The translations under genes were made by a program, and so were the position numbers. A stretch of DNA of 64,000 nucleotides from an uncultured Bryobacterales bacterium (lineage in GTDB: Bacteria > Acidobacteriota > Terriglobia > Bryobacterales > UBA6623), in assembly GCA_951813065.1 (NCBI GenBank), contig CATOTH010000002.1, positions 930,001 through 994,000 on the forward strand. The letters are read 5' to 3'. Below the pieces are notes generated by a model that saw nothing but the letters and a program-made list of their open reading frames with translations, searched no databases and had not been told where the DNA came from. Every line of letters starts with the position of its first letter. Within the stretch, counting starts at the first letter, position 1. This document shows positions 49,430 to 58,760 of the stretch, in pieces.

Positions 49430-50185
49430 TCAGCCGTCTCCGGGTTTGGGTTCCGGGAGTTGACCGAGCTTGGCGAACGCTTCCTCGATCCAGTCGGCCG
49501 GAAGATTGCGCATGGTCTCGCGCAGATGCTCCTGCCACCAGTTCGAGATTTCCGCCAGGTCCTCCTTCTGATAGCGGTGCTCCACGATACGGAACGTGTT
49601 CGGGCAGTACAGCACGACATCGATTGGAAAATCGACATCGGCTGCGCTGATCCGGGTGGAGTCGAACGCCAGGCAGCCCGTCTTGAACGCGTGACGCATC
49701 GAATCGTCGTAGGTCAGCGTGCGGTCAAGGATTGGCTTGCCGTATCCGGACGATCCGATGACGTGGTACGGCGTTCCCATGCCGGTGTCGACCCAGTTGC
49801 CTTCCGGGTAAATCAGGTACAGCTTGTGGACACCCTCGGCGCACATCTGCCCGCCGATCAGCGCCTTCATGTCGAAGCGCAGACCACTCTCTTCCAGCGA
49901 TGCCTTGTCTTCCCCGGAAACCCGGCGGACCTGCTCGGTGAACAGATTGACAGCCTGATAGAGCCGCGTGAAGGGCTCTTCCCGCTCCGAGAGCGCCTCT
50001 TCGAAGTAGGTCAGCACCTTGTCGCGAACCGAACGCAAGCCCGAGGTCATGATGAACATGGCGCCGCCATCCCTCTCGTAGACGGTGACTTTTCTGGCGG
50101 TCAGGCACTCATTGCCCGATGTCAGTCGGGTGTCGGCGATGCCCACCAGCCCGCTCTTGACGTTGATGCCGAGACAGAAGGTCAT
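49430..50185 (-). CDS. Proteasome-type protease (Anbu / BPH-like)
   Basis: This 251-residue Ntn-hydrolase is of the ancestral beta-subunit (Anbu) type. After Met removal, Thr (residue 2, in MTFCLGINV) becomes the nucleophile. Asp18 in GIADTRL and Lys32 in TARKVTVYE complete the proteasome-like site, with one residue fewer than usual between Asp and Lys. SGLRSVRDKV and VIGSSGYGKPILDRTL are family blocks. Its start overlaps the alpha-E stop as ATGA. Anbu forms ring or helical assemblies; peptidase activity has been hard to show in this family, and no physiological substrate is known. Confidence 0.93.
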   Translation of the reverse strand: MTFCLGINVKSGLVGIADTRLTSGNECLTARKVTVYERDGGAMFIMTSGLRSVRDKVLTYFEEALSEREEPFTRLYQAVNLFTEQVRRVSGEDKASLEESGLRFDMKALIGGQMCAEGVHKLYLIYPEGNWVDTGMGTPYHVIGSSGYGKPILDRTLTYDDSMRHAFKTGCLAFDSTRISAADVDFPIDVVLYCPNTFRIVEHRYQKEDLAEISNWWQEHLRETMRNLPADWIEEAFAKLGQLPEPKPGDG

Positions 50186-51159
50186 TCAATTGCGATTCTG
50201 GCAGCGTTTGCCCGCGTGGTTAGCTGTGGTGCGAAGAACGACTCGCGCAAGGCCGTGCCGCATTCGTTGAGCTTGGCCTGGATGGAGTCGAGAAACTCGT
50301 GAAGGCCTTCGATGATGACCTCTTCTATCGAAGTATAGTCAAGCTCGGCCGCCAACTTGCCGAGACGTCGCTCGGCGGCGTTGCGATAGGTCCCCGAACG
50401 GGTGCCGGTGATCGCGTGGAGCGACTCGTTCGCGCGACTGACGCAATTTCGCACCGATCGCGGGAAGTCCGGGTCCACGAGCAGAAACTCGACGGTTGCC
50501 TGCATCTGGACCATGCCATGCCGCTGCCTGTACATTTCCAGAGCGCTCGCGGACTGCAATACTGCCGTCCAATGCAGGTCGTCGGTCGGGCTGCCCACTT
50601 CGTCCGGAGAAGGCAGCAGCATGAAGTAGCGAATGTCAACGAACCGCGTGGTTTGGTCGGCCCGTTCAGTCAGCCTGCCGATGCGGCTGAAGTGATACGC
50701 TTCGGCATGAGACAGCGTAGCGGTCGTGGCGCCTTCGACGCTGTGACTTGCCCGGATCACGTTTCGGAGGAACGCGTGATGCGGAGCGGCCCGCGTCTGG
50801 GCGAGATGCTCCACGTAGTGGTAAGCCTCGTTGATCTCGGCCCAGATTGCCGAGGAGAGGATCTCGCGGATCGACCGGGCATTCTCGCGGGCTGCCCTTA
50901 GCGACGAGAGAATCGAGTTCGGATTTGCCGCGTCGAAGGTCAGAAACCAGCTGACTTCGTCCTGGTCGGCATCGCTGTAGCGCTTCTTGAAGGCTGCCTC
51001 GTCGCCAGTGATCGCCACCAGCGGAGCCCATTGCGCCGGAAGGCCTGGTGGCAGGTCGAGCATCAGGTGCTCGTTGACGTCCACGATGCGAGCCATGTTC
51101 TCGGCTCGTTCGATATACCGGCTCATCCAGTAGATGGATTCTGCGACTCGGCTCAGCAT
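50182..51159 (-). CDS. Alpha-E domain protein (DUF403)
   Basis: This 325-residue all-helical protein begins with the family text MLSRVAESIYWMSRYIERAENMARI and contains LTERADQTTRFVDIRY and a long helical tail. Alpha-E proteins always travel with circularly permuted ATP-grasp enzymes and are thought to assist or scaffold them; no catalytic activity is known. The ATG at 51159 follows GGTGA; an ATG at 51171, 2 bp after the ATP-grasp stop, is the alternative. Translational coupling on both sides is likely. Confidence 0.92.
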   Translation of the reverse strand: MLSRVAESIYWMSRYIERAENMARIVDVNEHLMLDLPPGLPAQWAPLVAITGDEAAFKKRYSDADQDEVSWFLTFDAANPNSILSSLRAARENARSIREILSSAIWAEINEAYHYVEHLAQTRAAPHHAFLRNVIRASHSVEGATTATLSHAEAYHFSRIGRLTERADQTTRFVDIRYFMLLPSPDEVGSPTDDLHWTAVLQSASALEMYRQRHGMVQMQATVEFLLVDPDFPRSVRNCVSRANESLHAITGTRSGTYRNAAERRLGKLAAELDYTSIEEVIIEGLHEFLDSIQAKLNECGTALRESFFAPQLTTRANAARIAIE

Positions 51160-51173
51160 CGCGTTCACCATGC

Positions 51174-52646
51174 CTATGAAGCTGGCCCTCCGCTTGTCGC
51201 TTCGACTCCGGATTCCGCCGCGATCACCCAAGTGTCCTTGCTGCCACCACCCTGGGACGAATTCACGACCAGGGAGCCCTTTCGCAGGGCGACGCGCGTC
51301 AGCCCGCCCGGCAAGACGTAGACATTCCGACCGTAGAGGATGAATGGCCGCAGGTCGACATGTCGACCCTCCAGGTGGTCCTCGATCAGAGTCGGGACGC
51401 GGGAGAGCGACAAAGTGGCTTGCGCGATGTAGTTGCGGCCATCGCTCCGGATCCGCTGCCGGAATTCCTCGTGTTCCCTGGCGCTGGCGTGAGGGCCGAT
51501 CAGCATCCCGTAACCGCCTGATTCGTTTGCAGGCTTGACGACCATGCTCTCAATGTGGTCCAAGACATGCTCCATCTGCTGCTTGTCCCAGCAAAGGTAG
51601 GTGGGAACGTTCGGAATGATCGCGTCTTCGCCGAGGTAGTAGCGGATCATCTTGGGGACGTACGCATAGATGACCTTGTCATCGGCAATCCCTGTTCCCG
51701 GCGCGTTCACCAGAGTGACGCGGTCCCGCCGGTAGGCCTCCATCAAGCCCGGAACGCCAAGCATGGAGTCGGCGCGGAACACCGTCGGATCGAGGAAGTC
51801 GTCATCGATCCTGCGGTAAATGACGTGGACCCTCTCCAGCCCGGCAGTGGTCCGCATGAAGACGGTATCGTCTTCGACCGTCAGGTCGCGTCCCTCGACG
51901 AGTTCCACGCCCATTTGCTGGGCCAGAAACGAGTGTTCGAAGTACGCCGAATTGAACTGACCCGGTGTGAGGACCGCCACCTGCGGTGGGCCCGACGTGT
52001 CCGGAGCGACATCCTTCAGCATCGCAAGGAGCCGGCCGGGGTAGTCACTCACGGGACGCACGCCGAGTCCCTGGAAAACTCTTGGAAAGGTGCGCTTGAG
52101 CACCGCACGGTTCTGCAGCACGTACGAGACCCCGGAAGGTACTCGCAGGTTGTCCTCGAGCACGTAGACCTGCCCGTCGCCGTCGCGAACCAGGTCAGTC
52201 CCGGTGACATGGCACCACACGCCCCGCGGCGGCGCGAGGCCCACGCATTCCTTGCGGAAGCCCTTCGCCGAGAGGATGAGCTCTTCCGGAATGATCCCGT
52301 CCTTGACGATCCGCTGGCCGTAATAGATGTCGTCAAGGAAGAGGTTCAGGGCTCGGATCCGCTGTTGCAGTCCCCGCTCGATCCAGGCCCACTCTTTTGC
52401 CGTCACGAGTCGCGGTATCAGGTCGAACGGCAGAATGCGCTCTTCTCCGGCGTCGTCTCCGTAGACATTGAACGTGATACCCATGTGCATCAGGTTCCGC
52501 TCGGCAGCCCTTTGCCGCCGGATCAGGTCTCCCGGGGGCAGCGAATTGATCCGATCGACCAGACTCTTGAAGTCATTGCGCGGGGATCCGTCGGCGAGGA
52601 ACAACTCGTCGTAGAAGCTTTCGGTCTGGTACGAATCAAGCTTCAT
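51174..52646 (-). CDS. Circularly permuted ATP-grasp enzyme
   Basis: This 490-residue protein is of the CP-ATP-grasp type 2 family (DUF404/DUF407). Blocks seen are [101 protein letters not shown] and [19 protein letters not shown], covering the permuted nucleotide-binding and metal sites. ATP-grasp enzymes form amide bonds through acyl-phosphates, so a peptide or amide ligase is expected. It is the first gene of the operon, with AAGG 8 nt before the ATG and a TAGAAT box about 40 nt upstream. Confidence 0.93.
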   Translation of the reverse strand: MKLDSYQTESFYDELFLADGSPRNDFKSLVDRINSLPPGDLIRRQRAAERNLMHMGITFNVYGDDAGEERILPFDLIPRLVTAKEWAWIERGLQQRIRALNLFLDDIYYGQRIVKDGIIPEELILSAKGFRKECVGLAPPRGVWCHVTGTDLVRDGDGQVYVLEDNLRVPSGVSYVLQNRAVLKRTFPRVFQGLGVRPVSDYPGRLLAMLKDVAPDTSGPPQVAVLTPGQFNSAYFEHSFLAQQMGVELVEGRDLTVEDDTVFMRTTAGLERVHVIYRRIDDDFLDPTVFRADSMLGVPGLMEAYRRDRVTLVNAPGTGIADDKVIYAYVPKMIRYYLGEDAIIPNVPTYLCWDKQQMEHVLDHIESMVVKPANESGGYGMLIGPHASAREHEEFRQRIRSDGRNYIAQATLSLSRVPTLIEDHLEGRHVDLRPFILYGRNVYVLPGGLTRVALRKGSLVVNSSQGGGSKDTWVIAAESGVEATSGGPAS

Positions 52647-53020
52647 TGCTTTGCCTTGCTCTTTCCAGACGGCGCCTCACATCCCGGATTCTAGTAGTCC
52701 GATTCATAGGCTACCGCAGTGCCGCCAAGATTGAGATGGTCGCCATCAGGCTCAGTTCATCAAAGCACCCCGCTGCAATTCAGAGCGTCTTGTGCCTGGC
52801 TTGATCAATGATTCTGCGAATCACTGCGCGCGACGTTACCGCCCACCTCGTCATCGATCCAGCTCGTCTTGGCCCTTGCTGCGACGATGGCGGCACTGGG
52901 CTCGGCAGCCATGGCTTGGCTTGGCGAGAGGTTCCGTGCCGGTGAATTCACCGAGGACAATGGGGATTCGGACTCGATCGCCCGCCAGGCGAACCCGGTC
53001 CGCAACTCCCGGGGAGGGCA
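52647..53020. other. Intergenic region upstream of the ATP-grasp operon
   Basis: These 374 bp separate two minus-strand operons. They hold the probable promoter of the ATP-grasp operon near 52690. A plus-strand frame from about 52869 encodes a hydrophobic start (MALAATMAALGSAAMAWLGE) but soon runs antisense into the osmoprotectant gene; I do not support it as a gene. Confidence 0.45.
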
Positions 53021-54622
53021 TCACGGCACGGCCGGCTCCTCCTCCGCAGCCTCGAGCCGTGTTCTCTCCCACAGCCAGCGGGCCGCCCGTTGCGGCGATT
53101 CCCTGTCGATTTCCACGAGTCGGTTCGCTGCTCGCATGGTTCTGTCATCAATTCGGTTCACCAGGCCCAACAGCACCTCGACCAACGCGCGGTTCTGGGA
53201 TGCCTCCGGCGATACGAGGAGGATTGCGTCGTATGGCGGAAAGGCTTGCCGGTTGTCGTCAAGGATGACAAGGTCGCCTTCCGCCATCCTCCCGTCAGTG
53301 GTGTAGGCGATGATCGCGTCGACCTGGCCCTCGTGCAGCGCGTCCCATGTGTAGATCGCTTGCATCGGTCGCGTCGAGAGCGACTGGAGGCCGTAGATGT
53401 CCCGTACTCGCTCCCACTCAGGCCGCCCAAAGACTTCGGGATCGCCGGCGATGTCGAAATCTCTGCCAGACAGGTCCGCGATGGTACGGATCCCCAGGCT
53501 CCGGGCCTGTTCGCCCCGCATGGCGACGGCGTAGTTGTTCTGGAACCCGAGCGCGCCGACTGACAGAACAGCGTGTTCTTCTAGCAAGAAGCTGGCCGAT
53601 TCGACACGGGTCCGCATGCGGGATGCTGGTTCGTCGCGTTTCATCAGGGTCGCCCAAACCGTGCCGCTGTAGTCGACATAGCAATCGACGGCGTTTTGCC
53701 TGAGAGCGTCGAAGAGGATCGTCGATCCCATGCTGGGCCGGTCCTCGACTGTCGCCCCGGAAGCCTCCAACTGCATGCCGACCACCTCGCCAAGGATTAG
53801 GTTTTCCACGAACCACTTCGAGCCGACGGTGAAGTGCTGGCCAGCCAGGGGGAATGCGGTCTCTTCCACGGCTTCGGCCTCGGCCGGCATCGTTTCCGCG
53901 CGGGCACCGCCGCCCGCGACCGACCGTGGCCAGAGTGCTCCCGCCGTAGTCGCCAGCAAGGCCAGTACCAGCACCGTCCCCGCTGCTCCCGCTACTGCCC
54001 GGCGCCGGGACCGTACCGCGTTCTCGACGACTTGCAGCGCCTGGTCCAGGACGATGGCCAGCATCGCCGCGAAGAAACAGCCGAACAGGGTCGTGGCGTG
54101 ATTGCGTGTCTGCAGGCCGGTGAAGATGTACGTGCCGAGCCCACTCGCTCCGACTGCAGTCGCCAGTGTCGTGGTCCCGACGGTCCATACCGTTGAAGTC
54201 CTCAGGCCGGCGAGGATCACGGGAAATGCGAGCGGGAAGCGGACCTGGAACAGTATCTGCCGCTCGCCCATACCCAGGCCTCGGGCGGCTTCAACCAAGC
54301 GCGGGTCGGTTCCGGACAGACCCGTGACCGTGTTTTGCAGCAGCGGCAGCAGGGCGTACACGGTCAAGGCGGCGAATGCCGGGGCAAACCCGATCGAGCC
54401 GCCCAGCAATGGCACCATCAGGGCGAGCAGAGCCAGGCCAGGAATCGTCTGCATCACGCCAACCACCGCCAAGCTCAGATGTTTCCAACGGGGCCTGCGG
54501 TCGACAAGCAGCGCGATGCTCAGGGCCACGATCGAGGCGGTGACGACCGCACACAGCGAAAGCAGCAAGTGCCATGAGAGCAGGTTCGGAAGGTCGCGCC
54601 AGTTCTGTGACAGTTCCGTCAT
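53021..54622 (-). CDS. Osmoprotectant ABC transporter permease fused to substrate-binding protein
   Basis: This 533-residue fusion has a permease (1-210, about six helices, EAA-like loop ARGLGMGERQILFQVRFP), a seventh helix (VAGAAGTVLVLALLATTAGA), then a substrate-binding domain (about 260-520). The latter reads FTVGSKWFVENLILGEVVG, GSTILFDALRQNAVDCYVDYSGT, GALGFQNNYAVAMR and IAYTTDGRMAEGDLVILDD, typical of OpuCC/ProX-type quaternary-amine binders. It imports glycine betaine, choline or similar compatible solutes (or another small cation). Its ATG overlaps the ATPase stop (ATGA), so both form one operon. Confidence 0.92.
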   Translation of the reverse strand: MTELSQNWRDLPNLLSWHLLLSLCAVVTASIVALSIALLVDRRPRWKHLSLAVVGVMQTIPGLALLALMVPLLGGSIGFAPAFAALTVYALLPLLQNTVTGLSGTDPRLVEAARGLGMGERQILFQVRFPLAFPVILAGLRTSTVWTVGTTTLATAVGASGLGTYIFTGLQTRNHATTLFGCFFAAMLAIVLDQALQVVENAVRSRRRAVAGAAGTVLVLALLATTAGALWPRSVAGGGARAETMPAEAEAVEETAFPLAGQHFTVGSKWFVENLILGEVVGMQLEASGATVEDRPSMGSTILFDALRQNAVDCYVDYSGTVWATLMKRDEPASRMRTRVESASFLLEEHAVLSVGALGFQNNYAVAMRGEQARSLGIRTIADLSGRDFDIAGDPEVFGRPEWERVRDIYGLQSLSTRPMQAIYTWDALHEGQVDAIIAYTTDGRMAEGDLVILDDNRQAFPPYDAILLVSPEASQNRALVEVLLGLVNRIDDRTMRAANRLVEIDRESPQRAARWLWERTRLEAAEEEPAVP

Positions 54623-55389
54623 GAGCCCAGTAGCTCTCTCCAGGTCTCCGCCTGTCGGCGTGGAGTGGTCAGCAATTCCTCGATCTCCGCGTTTGCCGGT
54701 GTCTTGGAAATCTCCGCGGGAGTGCCGATCTGAACGAGCCGCCCGTGCGAGAGGATCGCGATGCGGTCGGCAAGCAGCAGCGCTTCCGAGATGTCGTGGG
54801 TCACCACGACCGCAGTGAACCCCAGTTCCTGCTGGAGGGCGAGAAAGTCCGCCTGCAGCCCTTCCCGCGTAAGCGGGTCAAGCGCTCCGAACGGCTCGTC
54901 CATCAGGACCAGCGACGGCTTCGCGATCAACGCACGCGCCACTCCGACCCGCTGCTGCTGGCCGCCCGACAGGCTTCCCGGAAACCGATCTCGAAACTCG
55001 GCCGGATCCAGGCGCACCAGGTCCAGCACTTCGTCGATGCGTCCCGAGGTGCGCTCCTCGGCCCAGCCCAGCAGTCTCGGGACGGTGCCGATATTCTCCG
55101 CAACCGTCCAGTGAGGAAACAGAGCTGCGCCTTGCAGGACGTACCCGATCGACAGGCGCAGGGCGACCGGCTCGATCTCCGCCGTGTTTCGGCCGGCAAC
55201 CTCGATTCTCCCGGTCGTCAGCGGGACGAGACGGTTGATGCTCCGCAGCAGGGTCGTCTTGCCGGATCCGGAAGCGCCCAGCAACGCCAGGATCTCACCT
55301 GACTCGGCCGCCAGGTCGATATCGTGCAGAACCGCGACCGGCGGATCGCCGAGGCTCACGCTGGCACGATCTAATCGCAGGCTGCTCAT
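54619..55389 (-). CDS. Osmoprotectant ABC transporter ATPase (OpuCA/ProV-like)
   Basis: This 256-residue ATPase has Walker A LGASGSGKTTLL, the Q-loop IGYVLQGAALFPHWTVAENI characteristic of quaternary-amine transporters, signature LSGGQQQRVGVARAL, Walker B LVLMDEPFGALDP and the H-loop VVVTHD. There is no CBS domain, so the ionic-strength sensing known from OpuA is absent. It precedes and overlaps the permease-binding protein gene by 4 bp. The promoter probably lies in the 164-bp gap up to 55553. Confidence 0.93.
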   Translation of the reverse strand: MSSLRLDRASVSLGDPPVAVLHDIDLAAESGEILALLGASGSGKTTLLRSINRLVPLTTGRIEVAGRNTAEIEPVALRLSIGYVLQGAALFPHWTVAENIGTVPRLLGWAEERTSGRIDEVLDLVRLDPAEFRDRFPGSLSGGQQQRVGVARALIAKPSLVLMDEPFGALDPLTREGLQADFLALQQELGFTAVVVTHDISEALLLADRIAILSHGRLVQIGTPAEISKTPANAEIEELLTTPRRQAETWRELLGS

Positions 55390-55553
55390 CGCTGTCCTGG
55401 CTCAAGCCTGCGCAGCGATTTCCGCGTTCGTGGATCCATGCCGCAACGGCAACGGTGCGCGCCGCCGGACTCGCCCTGACAGATCCCGCCACGGCGAACA
55501 GTATCGAACACCCTAGCATGGGGCGCCGAGCCAGCGGATCTTCGATCGCTAGG

Positions 55554-57233
55554 TCAGGCGAAATAGACCAGCATGAATACCGTGCCGGCTCCGAGCAGCC
55601 AAGCCCACGGCCGCTCGCTCCGCCAGAACGCCCGCGTTGGCTCTGTTCGGGCCGCCATGTGACCTTGCCACGTGTAGCGGTCGTCAGTCGATTCCGGCCG
55701 CCCCTTGAGAATCAACAGTACGGCGAAAGCGAACACCGTCGTTATGGCCGTGCGATGCAAGAAGTTCATCTCGGGTCCGAGAACCGCTCTTGCCGCCGAG
55801 GCGAGCGGCGACGAACCGGGGGCCCAAGCGCCGTAGCCCCACTGGAGAGCGAACGAAAAGACCGGCGAAAGCAACATCGCCCAGAACGAGCCAGTCGCCG
55901 AGGCGCCCCGCCATAGAATCCCTCCGAGAAACGCGATGGCGATGCCCGGAACGAAATGCCCTAGCTGCGCGGGCACCTTGAGGAAGAAGTTGTCGGCGGC
56001 ATCGTCGGTGTAGATCACGGCTGCGATGCCGGCCGCGCCGACCACGTACGCCAGGATCGTCGCCCGGCCGACGAGAATCAGTTTCCGGTCGGAAGCGGAC
56101 GGGTTGATGTAGCGCTTGTAGAAGTCGAACGTGAACAGCGTCGCGCCGGAGTTGATCATCGAGTCGATCGTCGAGAGGATTGCTCCGATCAAGCCGGCGG
56201 TGATCAAGCCCACCAGGCCGTAGCCTGCTGGAACGATCATTTGCACCAGCAGCGGGAAGGCATCGTCAGGCAAGGGCAAGGCTGCGAGTTCGCCGGCGGC
56301 AAGCCGCGACTCGAACAGGAATCCGGCCGCCACTCCGGTGGCGATCGAAACGAACGGGATCACGAGCTTCAGGAATCCCGCGGCCAGGATGCCCATGCGG
56401 GCATCAAACTCCGTGCGTGCTGCCAAGGCGCGCTGCGCGATGAACTGATTCGTCGACCAGTAGAAGAGGTGGATGATCAATAGCCCGCTGAACACCCCCG
56501 TCCACGGCAATTGCGGGTGGTCCGTCGGCAGGTAGAGGTGGAACTTCTGCTCCGCCGCCGGCAACGCGGCGTCCTTGGCAAGGAGCCCGCCCAGCCCGCC
56601 GATCTCCGGCTGCGAGAACACCAGCACGGCAACGAACGTCCCGGCCAGCAGCAACAGCGTGGACTGCATGACGTCCGTCCAGATCACGGCCTTGAGTCCT
56701 CCCACGATCGTGTACGTGGCTGTGACAGTGGCGAAGATCAGGATCCCGGAGGTGTATCCGATCTCGAGCGGCGTGCCGTCGAGCAAGTAGCTCAATGCCC
56801 TCGCGCCGATATAGAAGCCCAGGGCCATGCGAACGAAAACGATCGATAGAATGCTGTACGCCGAGTACAGCACGCTGCTGCGCTCGTCATAGCGCTTGGC
56901 CAGGTATTCCGACAGCGTGTACACGCCCATGGCGCGATACAGGGGCAGGAAGATGAATGCCAGCATCAGCAGCGCGGCGATCGCGCCGTACTCGAAGTGC
57001 GCCTGGGCGAATCCAATCGAGTATCCGATTCCGAGCATGCCGACCAGGTGCTCTGCGCTGACATTGGTCCCGAAGATCGAGCCCGCGACGCCCCACCAGG
57101 GCACCGTCCGTCCCGCCAGAAAGAAGTCCTGCGCGCTGTCCTCCTTGCGGCCTGCCCAGAGGCCGATCGCCAGGACGATCAGGATGCTTGCGAGGAAGAT
57201 GGCGATATCGACCGCCGTAAGTGGAATCGGCAC
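55554..57233 (-). CDS. SSS-family sodium/sugar-type symporter
   Basis: This 559-residue sodium:solute symporter has about 14 helices and SGLT-like text: KEDSAQDFFLAGRTVPWW, GSIFGTNVSAEHLVGMLGIG, YTLSEYLAKRYD, WSTNQFIAQRALAAR and GAILSTIDSMINSGATLFTFD. The WSTNQ and GAILSTIDS blocks are those of sugar transporters (SGLT/vSGLT group) rather than the acetate type at 46501. It may import glycan-derived sugars. Gene order downstream (osmoprotectant system) suggests no operon; a DASS transporter precedes it by 35 bp. Confidence 0.9.
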   Translation of the reverse strand: MPIPLTAVDIAIFLASILIVLAIGLWAGRKEDSAQDFFLAGRTVPWWGVAGSIFGTNVSAEHLVGMLGIGYSIGFAQAHFEYGAIAALLMLAFIFLPLYRAMGVYTLSEYLAKRYDERSSVLYSAYSILSIVFVRMALGFYIGARALSYLLDGTPLEIGYTSGILIFATVTATYTIVGGLKAVIWTDVMQSTLLLLAGTFVAVLVFSQPEIGGLGGLLAKDAALPAAEQKFHLYLPTDHPQLPWTGVFSGLLIIHLFYWSTNQFIAQRALAARTEFDARMGILAAGFLKLVIPFVSIATGVAAGFLFESRLAAGELAALPLPDDAFPLLVQMIVPAGYGLVGLITAGLIGAILSTIDSMINSGATLFTFDFYKRYINPSASDRKLILVGRATILAYVVGAAGIAAVIYTDDAADNFFLKVPAQLGHFVPGIAIAFLGGILWRGASATGSFWAMLLSPVFSFALQWGYGAWAPGSSPLASAARAVLGPEMNFLHRTAITTVFAFAVLLILKGRPESTDDRYTWQGHMAARTEPTRAFWRSERPWAWLLGAGTVFMLVYFA

Positions 57234-57268
57234 GGATCAAAGGGTAGCGCAGTTGCTCGCCGCCGAAG

Positions 57269-58699
57269 CTACCAGATTCCGATCAGCTTCCACCACAGGC
57301 TGCCGACCGAGCACCACACGAGCACGTTCCAAACCGCAACCGCGATCCCGGCCGTCCACCATTGCTTGAAACTGGCATAGCCCTGGGAGTAGAAGATGGG
57401 CGACGGCACCGTACCGTAGTGGGTCAGGCCCGCCGAGAGGTTCGCGAGACAGATCAGCAGGTAGACGGTCAACCCGAGGGGCGCGCCCTGGTCGAGAAGC
57501 AGTAGCAGAAACACGGGGAACAGCGTCAGGAAGTGCATCGTGATGCTGGCCAGGCCGTAGTGCGCGAAGAAGTAGATCGGCAGGGCGATGGCCAGCATCG
57601 GGAGCCAGGGCATGTCTCCGAGAGCCGCGCCGATGGTGGCGGTGAGGGCGCTGGGAACGCCTGCGTCGCTAAGCGCCCGGCCGAGCGTGATGACCCCGCC
57701 GTACCAGATCATGATGTCCCAGACAACGTGCTGTCGAACGGCGTCACGCCACTTCAGAATCCCGGTAAGCAGCAGGACACAGGTGCCGGAAACGGACGCG
57801 AGAGCCACGGGGATCGAATGCATGCTGGATGTGATCCAGAGTCCGCAGACAATTCCGACAATGCAGATCGTCGTCCACCCGCGAGCCCCCATCCCTCCGA
57901 GCTTGCGCAGTTCTTCGGATGCGAATTCCTTCGCATGGGGCGTGTGGTGGATCTCCGGCGGCAGCAGTTTGCCGACGATCCAGACCAAGCCGAGGATGCT
58001 TACCAGTCCGGGGACGATGCCGGCGGCCGCCCACCTGGCCCAGGTCAGTTCGTAGCCTGCCAGGCTGTCCGCGAGTTCGACGGCAATGAAATTGCCCGCT
58101 TGGCCGGTCAGAAACGTCGCTGTTGCCACGATTTCGCCCTGGTACACGGCCACCATCAGGAAGGTGCCGAGCAGCTTGGCAGTGGAACCGGGACGCGAAC
58201 CGTACAATTCCGCCATGCTGCGGGTGATCGGCATGATCACCCCGCCGGCCCGTGACGTGTTCGACGGGATCATCGTCGCGAGAGACAGGTCGCTGAGGAT
58301 CAGGGCATACGCTACGCCACTTGAATTCGCCCCAAAGAAACGTACGAACAACAGCGCCACCCGCTTCGCAAGCCCCGTCTCGATCAGGACGTGGGCGATC
58401 AACAGGGCCCCGACCACCAGCCACACCGAGGGAGTCGCGAATCCGGAAAGAGCCGTTTCGAGGGTCATCGTGCCAGTCCAGACCGCCGCGACGAGGGCCA
58501 GGAAGATCACGGCTCCGCCCGGAAGCGGCCGCAGGATCAGGCCTGCGATGGCCGAGCAGAACACGCCGAGCAGCTTCCACCCGTCCTCGTCTACGGACTC
58601 GGGCCTCGGCAGGAGCCAGTACGCGGCGAGTCCGACCGCGACCACGACCGCGATTCGGCGCAGGTCCGGCATTCCGGCAAGCTGCTGCTGTTGGGGCAT
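57269..58699 (-). CDS. DASS/SLC13-family sodium:anion symporter
   Basis: This 476-residue inner-membrane transporter has duplicated halves. Substrate/sodium motifs are SNTSRAGGVIMP in the first half and GTVPSPIFYSQGY in the second. AFGFATPSVW-like text (SGFATPSVWLVVGALLIAH) is also typical of the family. Substrates are di- or tricarboxylates, or sulfate in some members. The wording resembles the plant-type 2-oxoglutarate/malate translocator and bacterial dicarboxylate carriers. It starts at 58699 after AGGATCC; an ATG at 58672 is possible. It is followed by the sugar symporter on the same strand. Confidence 0.9.
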   Translation of the reverse strand: MPQQQQLAGMPDLRRIAVVVAVGLAAYWLLPRPESVDEDGWKLLGVFCSAIAGLILRPLPGGAVIFLALVAAVWTGTMTLETALSGFATPSVWLVVGALLIAHVLIETGLAKRVALLFVRFFGANSSGVAYALILSDLSLATMIPSNTSRAGGVIMPITRSMAELYGSRPGSTAKLLGTFLMVAVYQGEIVATATFLTGQAGNFIAVELADSLAGYELTWARWAAAGIVPGLVSILGLVWIVGKLLPPEIHHTPHAKEFASEELRKLGGMGARGWTTICIVGIVCGLWITSSMHSIPVALASVSGTCVLLLTGILKWRDAVRQHVVWDIMIWYGGVITLGRALSDAGVPSALTATIGAALGDMPWLPMLAIALPIYFFAHYGLASITMHFLTLFPVFLLLLLDQGAPLGLTVYLLICLANLSAGLTHYGTVPSPIFYSQGYASFKQWWTAGIAVAVWNVLVWCSVGSLWWKLIGIW

Positions 58700-58760
58700 G
58701 GGCGAGGATCCTGGTCGATCGGCCCGCGGGGATTCCGCGCGCCTCTTGGAGAGAGCGCTG

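Noticed and set aside
51555-52694. 379-codon plus-strand frame over the ATP-grasp gene
   Set aside because: Shadow; the ATP-grasp motifs on the minus strand are unambiguous.
52869-53306. Plus-strand frame with a hydrophobic, signal-like start
   Set aside because: After about 50 codons it runs antisense into the osmoprotectant gene with low-complexity text; no start signal.
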